Assembly (NCBI RefSeq): GCF_004358665.1
Contig: NZ_SMZR01000006.1
Span: 62,001-126,000 of the forward strand
DNA length: 64,000 bases
Reading direction: 5' to 3'
Source: Jeotgalibacillus sp. S-D1
GTDB taxonomy: Bacteria > Bacillota > Bacilli > Bacillales > Jeotgalibacillaceae
A model generated the notes under the pieces. The model searched no databases. It had not been told where the DNA came from and saw nothing but the letters and a program-made list of their open reading frames with translations. Below are positions 16,745-24,293 of this stretch, piece after piece. Position 1 is the stretch's first letter; each line of letters opens with the position of its first letter. The position numbers and the translations under genes are program-made.

Positions 16745-19700
16745 ATGAACAGGAAAATGAAAAGAAAGTTTACTAGGGTAGCAGCAATGTTTATGTGTAT
16801 GCTCTTAATACTGCCGAGTATGTCGTACAACGCAGCAGCACAACCTAAAAAGGCGTCAACCTCTTATTTAGGCAGCACAAAAGAAGTGGTAGAAAGTAAA
16901 GTTGACAAAAAAGTAACTGCCTCATTTAAGGAAGAAGAAATGGTAACGTTCCTTGTAAGAATGAAGGAACAGGTTGATACGGCAAGTGTTGCAAAAAACG
17001 CAGATAAAGCTGCTGCGAAATCAAAGATGACTTCTTCAAAGGCGGAGTTAGCGAAGAGATCGAAAATCGTTAATGAATTAAGATCCACAGCTAAACTCTC
17101 GCAAACGAATGTAATAAATTTACTGGAAAAGCAAGAAAAAGGCGGAAAAGCAAAAGACATCCACTCCTTCTACATTGTAAATGGACTTGCTGTTACAGCA
17201 ACGAAGGATGTAATGGAGAAAATCGCTATGCTTCCGGAAGTAGCGAGTATTGATTTTAATGAAACACGTGCTTTAATCGAAACTCAAGTGGCAGAGAAGA
17301 GCAATACTACTCAATCGATTGAGTGGGGTGTTGACCAAATTGGCGCACCTGCCGCATGGGATATGGGGATTGATGGAGCAGGAATCGTTGTTGCTTCGAT
17401 TGATACAGGGGCTCAATGGGATCACCCTGCTATTAAAAATCAATACCGCGGAAACAGCAATGGAGAGGTAAGCCATGTATATAACTGGTTTGACCCGGTG
17501 AATGGCTCCCCAACTCCTGCTGATCCAGACGGACATGGTACCCACGTAACAGGAACCATGACTGGAGCAGAACCTAATGGTGCAAACCAAATCGGTGTAG
17601 CGCCAGGAGCAAAATGGATTTCAGCAAATGCATTTGGCCCTAGTGGCGGTCAGGATGTCCATTTATTAATGGCGGGGGAATGGATTTTAGCCCCTACCGA
17701 TGAAGAAGGAAATCCGAATCCTTCTATGGCACCGGATATCGTCAACAACTCATGGGGCGGCGGTCCAGGTCTTGACGAGTGGTATCGCAGCATGGTTCAG
17801 GCTTGGAGAGCGGCTGAGATCGTACCGGTATTCGCTGCAGGTAATGTTACCGCTTCAAACCCAGGCGGTCCGGGCTCTGTTGCAGCACCAGGAAACTATC
17901 CTGAATCATTCGCTGTAGGAGCAACAGATGTAAATCAAAATTTAGGATCATTCTCGCTGCAGGGTCCTTCACCATACGGAACACAGAAGCCAGACGTGTC
18001 AGCGCCAGGGGTTTCAATTCGTTCTTCTGTTCCGGGCGGAGGCTATGCAAATTACAATGGTACATCAATGGCAGCACCGCATGTTGCGGGTGCAGCTGCC
18101 TTAGTCCTTCAGTCAAATACAAATCTAAGCATCGATGATGTGGAAGATTTATTGATGGAAACAGCAACACCAAGAACCAATGCGCAATATCCAACTGCAC
18201 CAAACAATGGCTTTGGAGACGGGATTATTAATGTGTTCGACGCTGTATCAGCCGTTATTTCCGGGCTTGGAACGATTAGCGGGCAGGTAACGAAAGATGG
18301 CGAAGATACAACAGCTCCTGTTATTGAACACGAGGGTCCTTCAGAAGTATTCGCTGGAATTCCGTTAACTTTGGATGCAGCTATTACAGATGATGTGAGT
18401 GTAACAGGTGTAACAGTTGAGTACCAAAAAGCAGACGATACATGGGAAGAAGCAGCTGCTGTATCCACTGGCGGCGACCACAAGAACGGAACCTTCCGTG
18501 CCGTGATCCCGGGCGAGCATGTAGTGGAAGGTACTATGGTTTATCGCTGGAAAGCGGTGGACTTTGGAAATAATGAAACAGTAAGCGACAACTATTCAGT
18601 GACTGTTAATGCTCCTCCAACAGTCGGATACGAGCAAGACTTTGAAACGGATATTAACGGCTGGGGAATAATTGGACCAGCACAAGCATGGGAGTGGGGA
18701 ACTCCTTCATCCGGTCCGGAAAGTGCATTTTCCGGTGAAAAAGTAATGGGTACGAATTTAGCAGGTGACTATGCCAACGATTTATACGAATCGCTAGAAA
18801 CACCGCCATTTGCAATTCCTGAAGATGGAAATGCTTATCTTCAGTTTAAACAATGGTACAACATTGAAAATGGCTGGGACTTCGGCTATGTATTCATCAC
18901 GGCAGATGGAGGAAACAGCTGGGAATTGCTTGATACTTTTACAGGTCTGAGCGGCGAATGGGTTGATGGACAGTATGACCTGTCTTCCTATGCCGGAAAA
19001 ACAGTAAAACTAGCATTTGATTTAGAAACAGACTTCCTGATCGGTAGACCTGGCTGGTATATCGATGACGTTAAGATTTCTGCTGAGGCATTATCTACTG
19101 TTGCTAAAGCGAAATCAGTAAAAGACACTGGTGAAACCAAAAAAGAGCGTGCACCGAAGTTTAATGCACAAAAGGTAACCGATAAAAAGAATGAAATGGC
19201 TGCTGAAAAGAAAACGGCAAAAGCAGCAGAAGCTTCTGCACCTGCCGGTTTACCGATGAGTGCAAAAGTGACAGTAGAAGAAACAAACCGTTCAGTCAAT
19301 ACGAATCCGGCAACTGGCGGATTCAATATGACTCACGCCACTGGTGAGTTCACGCTGACGGCTGAGGCATATGGATATGCTCCACAATCACAAGGAATAA
19401 CCGTTGTGGAGGACGAGAATACTGAAGCAAACTTTATGCTGGAAGAGCTTCCTACTGGGACAGTAACAGGAACAGTAGTAAATAAAGCGACTGGTGCGCC
19501 GGTTAGTGACGCAACAGTTTATCTGATGGAGGATGCAGCCGTAACACCTGTGGAAACAGATGAAAACGGAAACTATTCCATTACTGGTTATGAAGGAACC
19601 TATACGTTAAAAGTGACAGCACCTAATTATTATGGTGAAGAAGTAACGGTAACGTTAGAAGGTGACGTGGAACAAAACTTTGAACTGCGTCCATTCATCG

Positions 19701-21097
19701 GCTATCCTGGCGAAATTGGCTATGACGATGGAACAGCGGAAAATGCGAGAGCATTCTATGATGCTGGAAATGGCTGGGCTGTAAAAATGTCTCTTGAAGA
19801 AGGTCAAAATTCAGCGCTTGTAACAGGCGGTTTATTCCGATTCTGGGATACTGAATGGCCGGTTCCAGGCGGTACAGAGTTCCAGGTAGCGATCTATGAT
19901 GCAAGCGGAGCTGACGGAGCACCTGGCAAAAAACTAGCAGGACCGATTGATGCCACCGCAAAACGTGATGGTACATGGACACAGGTAGATTTAAGTAATG
20001 CTGGTGTGGTTGTAGATGGCGACTTCTACATGGTTTACATTCAATCTAAAGCTAATCCTGATACTCCTGGTTTAGGTACAGATGAGGATGGACCAAACGC
20101 CGGCCGCAGCTGGCAGTATGTAGCGGGCGCATGGTCACAAGTTCCTGAAGAAGAAGGAAACTACATGATCCGTGCGTTGGTTGATTATGAAGTAACGGCG
20201 CCATCCATTACATCACCTGCAGATGGATCATTTACAAATGAAACCTCTGTAAATGTAAAAGGAAGCGCAGCGCCAAATACGGATGTCATTGTGTACAACG
20301 ATGGCGAAGAGGCTGGCACGACAAAGGCTTCCGAAGAAGGGCAATATGAAGTTTCTGTAGACCTGTCAGAAGGTGAAAACGTTCTGACTGCAAGAGTTTC
20401 GACAGAGGCTGGTATGACAGACGAGTCTGAACCTGTAACCATTACAGTGGACCTGACAGCACCTGTTATAGACATTACAAGTCCGAAAGATGGACTTAAA
20501 ACTAACAAAGAATCGATCACGATTACAGGAACAGTCGAAGAGGAGCATCTGGATAAGGTTACGATTAATGGTCAGAATGTAACTGTAACAGACGGTTCAT
20601 TCTCGAAACGTTTACTGTTGGAAAATGGACAAAATGAGTTTGAGGTTGTTGCCACTGACCTCGCTGGCAACTCATCGTCTGAAAAAGTGACCGTTGAAGC
20701 GAAGTTTGGCGATATTGCCATTGAGAATCTTAAGCCTTCAGAAGATGTTCACTTAAAAGCTGGAGAATCTGTAAAGATCTCCTTTGAAAGTGAAGAAGGG
20801 CTGGACGCAAGCTTTATATTACGTATGCCTCTGACGAATCTTTCAGGCACAAGTAATGTAACGGAGCTTCCACTAAATGAAGTAGCACCTGGTAAATACG
20901 AAGCATACTGGACAGCTACCTCTTCTGTCATTGCAGATGGAGTAGCGATCGAAGTAATGGCGAATGATGATTTTGGCAACAAAGCCAGTCAAATCGCCGA
21001 GGGTAAGCTATTTATCAATAGCTGGGCTCCTGGTGATAAAGACCGGCCTGTAAGACCTATACCAGGCAGACCTGATATTCCTGGTGGAAACAGATAA
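16745..21097 (+). CDS. bpr: Bacillopeptidase F-like secreted subtilase (S8)
   Basis: This secreted multidomain serine protease has about 1450 residues, close to the 1433 of B. subtilis Bpr. It has a signal peptide (about 1-33), an inhibitor I9-type propeptide to about 175, and an S8 catalytic domain with Asp in VASIDTGAQWDHP (near 220), His in DGHGTHVTG (near 264) and Ser in GTSMAAPHVAG (near 441). Then come an immune-inhibitor/MAM-like beta domain with GWYIDDVKIS (near 640-780), a charged linker, two carboxypeptidase-regulatory-like repeats, a Bpr-specific domain, and Ig-like repeats (about 1145-1325). The C-terminal tail is basic and proline-rich, with no LPxTG anchor. ATG at 16745 is set by GGGAGG. 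Confidence 0.93.
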   Translation: MNRKMKRKFTRVAAMFMCMLLILPSMSYNAAAQPKKASTSYLGSTKEVVESKVDKKVTASFKEEEMVTFLVRMKEQVDTASVAKNADKAAAKSKMTSSKAELAKRSKIVNELRSTAKLSQTNVINLLEKQEKGGKAKDIHSFYIVNGLAVTATKDVMEKIAMLPEVASIDFNETRALIETQVAEKSNTTQSIEWGVDQIGAPAAWDMGIDGAGIVVASIDTGAQWDHPAIKNQYRGNSNGEVSHVYNWFDPVNGSPTPADPDGHGTHVTGTMTGAEPNGANQIGVAPGAKWISANAFGPSGGQDVHLLMAGEWILAPTDEEGNPNPSMAPDIVNNSWGGGPGLDEWYRSMVQAWRAAEIVPVFAAGNVTASNPGGPGSVAAPGNYPESFAVGATDVNQNLGSFSLQGPSPYGTQKPDVSAPGVSIRSSVPGGGYANYNGTSMAAPHVAGAAALVLQSNTNLSIDDVEDLLMETATPRTNAQYPTAPNNGFGDGIINVFDAVSAVISGLGTISGQVTKDGEDTTAPVIEHEGPSEVFAGIPLTLDAAITDDVSVTGVTVEYQKADDTWEEAAAVSTGGDHKNGTFRAVIPGEHVVEGTMVYRWKAVDFGNNETVSDNYSVTVNAPPTVGYEQDFETDINGWGIIGPAQAWEWGTPSSGPESAFSGEKVMGTNLAGDYANDLYESLETPPFAIPEDGNAYLQFKQWYNIENGWDFGYVFITADGGNSWELLDTFTGLSGEWVDGQYDLSSYAGKTVKLAFDLETDFLIGRPGWYIDDVKISAEALSTVAKAKSVKDTGETKKERAPKFNAQKVTDKKNEMAAEKKTAKAAEASAPAGLPMSAKVTVEETNRSVNTNPATGGFNMTHATGEFTLTAEAYGYAPQSQGITVVEDENTEANFMLEELPTGTVTGTVVNKATGAPVSDATVYLMEDAAVTPVETDENGNYSITGYEGTYTLKVTAPNYYGEEVTVTLEGDVEQNFELRPFIGYPGEIGYDDGTAENARAFYDAGNGWAVKMSLEEGQNSALVTGGLFRFWDTEWPVPGGTEFQVAIYDASGADGAPGKKLAGPIDATAKRDGTWTQVDLSNAGVVVDGDFYMVYIQSKANPDTPGLGTDEDGPNAGRSWQYVAGAWSQVPEEEGNYMIRALVDYEVTAPSITSPADGSFTNETSVNVKGSAAPNTDVIVYNDGEEAGTTKASEEGQYEVSVDLSEGENVLTARVSTEAGMTDESEPVTITVDLTAPVIDITSPKDGLKTNKESITITGTVEEEHLDKVTINGQNVTVTDGSFSKRLLLENGQNEFEVVATDLAGNSSSEKVTVEAKFGDIAIENLKPSEDVHLKAGESVKISFESEEGLDASFILRMPLTNLSGTSNVTELPLNEVAPGKYEAYWTATSSVIADGVAIEVMANDDFGNKASQIAEGKLFINSWAPGDKDRPVRPIPGRPDIPGGNR

Positions 21098-21100
21098 TTA

Positions 21101-21148
21101 GAAGAGCAGGGATGTGGAATTTCTCCTGCATCCCTGCTCTTTCCCTTA
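21101..21148 (+). terminator. Rho-independent terminator of bpr
   Basis: The stem GAGCAGGGATG / CATCCCTGCTC with a 14-base loop is followed by TTTCCCTT. It lies just after the protease gene. Confidence 0.75.
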
Positions 21149-21276
21149 ATAAGGCTTTAATTAAATCGTTACAATAATGAAGCGAAGTTAGAAGAATAAT
21201 AGAAGAGAGCAGAAAATATAGAATAATGAAAAATATATTTTTAATTCTATTAAACTTGCATTATAATTATCTTTAG

Positions 21277-21313
21277 GTTCTTAAATAAGAACAATTAAAT
21301 CTTAATAAAGAAC
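21277..21313 (+). promoter_or_regulatory. SinR-like operator upstream of tasA
   Basis: The perfect palindrome GTTCTTAAATAAGAAC (21277-21292) and a further AAAGAAC (21307-21313) resemble SinR target half-sites (GTTCTYT). A TATAAT at 21262-21267 lies just upstream, so binding would cover the start of transcription. In B. subtilis, SinR represses the tasA operon; the same logic is inferred here. Confidence 0.6.
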
Positions 21314-21340
21314 TATTGTATAAAAAGAGGAGGAATTACA

Positions 21341-21946
21341 TTGGGTATTAAAAAGAAAATTGTAAAAGGACTTGCTCCGGCAGCATTAGGCATTTCATTA
21401 CTGGCTGGAGGTACATACGCTTATTTTTCCGATTCAGCAGAAGCGAATGGCACGTTTGCAGCAGGTACATTAGATTTAGCGGTAAACCCCGAAACGATTA
21501 TTCAGGTGGATAATATGAAGCCTGGTGACTGGATGAGCCGTGTATTTTATCTTGAAAACAATGGTTCACTGGATATACCCGAAGTAATTTTAAATTCTTC
21601 TTATGAAGTAGTTGATGCAAATGGTGATAATACAGATGATTTTGGTAAACATATCCGGGTCAACTTTTTAGAAAACGCGGATAAAACAGGACGGGCTGAA
21701 TACAACGATATCATTTTCTCCACTACTCTATATGATCTTAAAAACATGGCACCAGACGCAGTGGAAAAGAAAATTGATGATTACTTTGGAGAAGGCAGCG
21801 GTTTAGATGCCGGTACAGATGATGAAATGTATGTTCAATTTGAATTTGTTGATAACGGCGAAGATCAAAATCAATTCCAGGGTGATTCGTTGACACTTAC
21901 GTGGGAATTTGTAGGGAACCAGGGTGAAGGAGAGCATGTCGAATAA
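21341..21946 (+). CDS. tasA: TasA/CalY (camelysin) family biofilm matrix protein
   Basis: This 201-residue secreted protein has a SipW-dependent signal peptide: a basic start KKKIVKG, a hydrophobic core, then the GGTYAYFSDSAEANGTFAAGTLDL signature spanning the processing site. The mature beta-rich domain contains VDNMKPGDWMSRVFYLENNGSLDIPEVIL, characteristic of TasA/CalY proteins, which assemble into extracellular amyloid-like fibres. The start codon is TTG, behind a strong GAGGAGG site. It is followed by a second SipW-type substrate and by sipW, so it likely heads a matrix operon under the SinR-like operator. Camelysin-type peptidase activity is disputed in this family. Confidence 0.9.
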   Translation: MGIKKKIVKGLAPAALGISLLAGGTYAYFSDSAEANGTFAAGTLDLAVNPETIIQVDNMKPGDWMSRVFYLENNGSLDIPEVILNSSYEVVDANGDNTDDFGKHIRVNFLENADKTGRAEYNDIIFSTTLYDLKNMAPDAVEKKIDDYFGEGSGLDAGTDDEMYVQFEFVDNGEDQNQFQGDSLTLTWEFVGNQGEGEHVE

Positions 21947-22041
21947 TTGAAAGTTTAGCAGGTAAGGTGGGGGAACTCACCTTCCTGTCATATTCGTAAA
22001 TATATTGAATTTTGAGCCTGCATAAATAGTTCTATATTTGT

Positions 22042-22662
22042 GTGCGCTCAGAAATTAATAGATTTGTGATAAAAAGATATTGTGGGGTGTTGATCATTAA
22101 ACAAATAAAGAAGAAAAAAAATAGCGGGTTTTACTTAGCAGCTTACAGCTTAGGTATTATTTATACGCTGTTAATGGCCCTCTCCTACATAAGCTCAAGC
22201 ACAGGCGCTTATCATACTACGACATCAACCGACACAGGCACCATCCAAGCCGGGTACTGGGCCGAAGAAGAAATAGAGGAAGAGGAAATTGACATGACTG
22301 CAGAGGAGAGCGCTGAAAATAAAGAAGAAAAAGAAAAAGAAAAAGAAAAAGAAAAAGAAAAAGAAAAGGAGGATGCAAAGGAAGATGCTGCTCCTGAGGA
22401 AAAAATAGAGGAAACCGATGATGACATAAGTGAAGAAGCAGACGTGGAAATAACAGAAGAAATAAGTGAGGAAATAGAAAGGGAAAATGAAGAAGTGAAT
22501 GAAGAAACAGCTGAAGAGGAAGAAAAGGAAACCACTGAAGTAATGGAAGAAACAAAGAACGAAGATGAAGCGAAGGCTGATGTAAAGGAGAAAAAAGAAC
22601 AGGCTGTTACGAAGGATACGGAGGAAAAAGCGGATGCAGGTGAAGAAAATGAAGAACAATAA
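22042..22662 (+). CDS. Acidic SipW-dependent-type signal protein (TapA-like position)
   Basis: The product has up to 206 residues. A basic KQIKKKKN segment precedes one hydrophobic helix (about residues 30-50) and then SSSTGAYHTTTSTDTGTIQAGYW, which mimics a SipW-type cleavage region. All that follows is a low-complexity Glu/Lys-rich tail of about 130 residues (EEEIEEEE, KEKEKEKEK), rich in predicted helix or coiled coil. Six perfect GAAAAA units (22327-22362) encode part of it. No B. subtilis TapA globular domain is visible, although place and signal type suggest a fibre anchoring or assembly role. The start is uncertain: GTG 22042, GTG 22087 or TTG 22090. It overlaps sipW by 29 bases. Confidence 0.7.
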   Translation: MRSEINRFVIKRYCGVLIIKQIKKKKNSGFYLAAYSLGIIYTLLMALSYISSSTGAYHTTTSTDTGTIQAGYWAEEEIEEEEIDMTAEESAENKEEKEKEKEKEKEKEKEDAKEDAAPEEKIEETDDDISEEADVEITEEISEEIERENEEVNEETAEEEEKETTEVMEETKNEDEAKADVKEKKEQAVTKDTEEKADAGEENEEQ

Positions 22663-23236
22663 CATTTTACTTTTCATTACTAATGCTGTGTCATTCGTAT
22701 TTTATCTGTTAATAGGAATTATGATTATCTTTGTAGCTTTTTCAAAAATGACTGGAGATCAGCCGGTGTTGTTCGGCTACCAGGTTAAAACAGTGCTCTC
22801 TGGTTCAATGGAGCCGGGAATACAGACAGGGTCAATCATTGCCGTTAAAACCGGCGGCGATCCCTTAAAATACAAGGAAAAAGACGTTGTTACCTATATG
22901 ATGAACAGTCATCAGCTGGTGACGCATCGAATCGTTGAAGTAATAAAAAAAAATGATAATATAATGTATCGAACAAAGGGGGACAACAATGACGGACCCG
23001 ACACCTCCCTCCTCCTGCCGAAAAACATCGTCGCCGAATATAAAGGGCTGACGATCCCTTATGTAGGTTATTTTATTGATTTTACCAGATCGAAAAATGG
23101 AATTTTCCTGCTATTTTTCCTGCCGGGTATGCTGTTAATCTGTCAATCGGCCTATCAGGTAACAGGAATAATAATAGATGAAAAAGAAAAGAATAATCTT
23201 TCTGTAAACGGTGAAGATGTTCCTAATACCGGATGA
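22634..23236 (+). CDS. sipW: Signal peptidase I, SipW (ER-type)
   Basis: This 200-residue membrane signal peptidase has an N-terminal helix (about 9-35), the catalytic box LSGSMEPGIQTGS (nucleophile Ser near 57), then LVTHRIVEV, where His replaces the Lys of typical bacterial enzymes, as in SipW and eukaryotic ER signal peptidases. RTKGDNNDGPD (box D) and a C-terminal helix (about 155-178) complete it. The length is normal. ATG at 22634 has GGAGG 9 bases upstream, inside the end of the previous gene. It should process TasA and the acidic neighbour, both of which have the matching signal type. Confidence 0.92.
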   Translation: MQVKKMKNNNILLFITNAVSFVFYLLIGIMIIFVAFSKMTGDQPVLFGYQVKTVLSGSMEPGIQTGSIIAVKTGGDPLKYKEKDVVTYMMNSHQLVTHRIVEVIKKNDNIMYRTKGDNNDGPDTSLLLPKNIVAEYKGLTIPYVGYFIDFTRSKNGIFLLFFLPGMLLICQSAYQVTGIIIDEKEKNNLSVNGEDVPNTG

Positions 23237-23350
23237 AAAAGCGGCATGCAGTCATATAAAGAAATGTTTATTTAACCTCTTTTGGGGAAATTAGGTAATA
23301 CCTGACTTGTGAGAATAATAGGGGATTACTCAAAAGAGGGAGAGATGACG

Positions 23351-23944
23351 ATGAAAAAATGGTTTTATTTAATTTTGGTTTTAACGGTGTTTCTGATCCT
23401 TGCTGCCTGTGGAAATGGTGATGATACCGGAACAGAGGAGCCAAGCGATGAAGCGCCAGCGGGACAAGAGGATAATACAGAAGGTGAAATGCCAGAGAAC
23501 GTAACGGTCGAGCTTATGAATCAGAATGAACAAAGTGTGGGAACTGCCGAGCTTGAAGAAACGGATGCCGGGGTTGTAATTAATCTTGATGCTTCAGATC
23601 TTCCATCAGGCGAGTTTGGATTTCATATACATGAAAATGGTCAATGTGAAGCGCCGGACTTTGAATCAGCCGGTGGTCATTTTAATCCAACAGATGCAAG
23701 TCATGGAGCGGATCATGAGGAAGGACCTCATGCAGGAGATCTGCCTAATCTGACAGTAGGTGAAGACGGACTCGTTCAGGAAGAAATTACGGCTGAAGGC
23801 GTAACACTGGAAACGGGAAAAGAAAATTCACTGTTGGATTCAGATGGTACTGCTCTTGTGATTCATGAAGGTACTGATGATTATGAATCTCAGCCATCCG
23901 GGGATGCAGGGGATCGAATGATTTGCGGCGAGATTAGTCAATAA
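23351..23944 (+). CDS. sodC: Cu/Zn superoxide dismutase-like lipoprotein (SodC/YojM family)
   Basis: This 197-residue lipoprotein has the lipobox LAAC (Cys near 19), then an acidic spacer and a Cu/Zn superoxide dismutase domain. All metal ligands are present: FHIHENGQC (two His), GGHFNP, the HGADHEEGPHAGDLPN loop with two His and one Asp, and VIHEGTDDY. The disulfide Cys pair (NGQC and ICGE) and the active-site Arg of GDRMICG are kept. The enzyme should turn superoxide into peroxide and oxygen at the cell surface. B. subtilis YojM has lost some Cu ligands, so this version looks more competent. ATG at 23351 fits the GAGGGAG site. Confidence 0.9.
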   Translation: MKKWFYLILVLTVFLILAACGNGDDTGTEEPSDEAPAGQEDNTEGEMPENVTVELMNQNEQSVGTAELEETDAGVVINLDASDLPSGEFGFHIHENGQCEAPDFESAGGHFNPTDASHGADHEEGPHAGDLPNLTVGEDGLVQEEITAEGVTLETGKENSLLDSDGTALVIHEGTDDYESQPSGDAGDRMICGEISQ

Positions 23945-23962
23945 GGAAAATACTTAATAGGT

Positions 23963-24010
23963 TGAAACAAAAAGAGTGTCTGGGGAAAAACAGATACTCT
24001 TTTTGTTTTG
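23963..24010 (+). terminator. Rho-independent terminator of sodC
   Basis: AAACAAAAAGAGTgTCTG pairs with CAGAtACTCTTTTTGTTTT across an 8-base loop. It lies 20 bases after the stop. Confidence 0.85.
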
Positions 24011-24228
24011 GCGGCAAGTTAAATCCGGTAGCCTATTACCCTTGCCAGGCGTGCAAGGCTATAGAAAAGAATTTTTGTAAAAAGACCGGAGGACCGGATA
24101 AATATCCGTCTATGCATTCCCAGGCAAGACCCAACCATAAAGGATTCGGGTGGATGCCTTTGGAAGCCTATATAAAAAATGCTTCCAATAAAGGGAACTT
24201 TTTCAGTGGTCAATCGTATAAGTATTGA
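24011..24228 (+). other. Cys-rich open frame, uncertain or decayed gene
   Basis: The plus-strand frame through this interval encodes YPCQACKAIEKNFCKK and later ARPNHKGFGWMPLEAYIK, a pattern richer in Cys/Trp/Pro than random frames, ending at 24228. It begins inside the preceding terminator hairpin and has no ribosome site or convincing start codon. It could be the tail of a lost gene, a leader, or chance. I recognise no family. Confidence 0.2.
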
Positions 24229-24293
24229 AGGATAAAATAATATTTTCATGCATTTTGTGTGGGAATAGATAAATTAAAGGAGGAAGATACATA

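Noticed and set aside
22225-22677. Long Phe-rich and Ser-rich frames on the minus strand opposite the acidic protein
   Set aside because: They are the mirror of the Glu/Lys codons (GAA/AAA read as TTC/TTT) and have no ribosome site.
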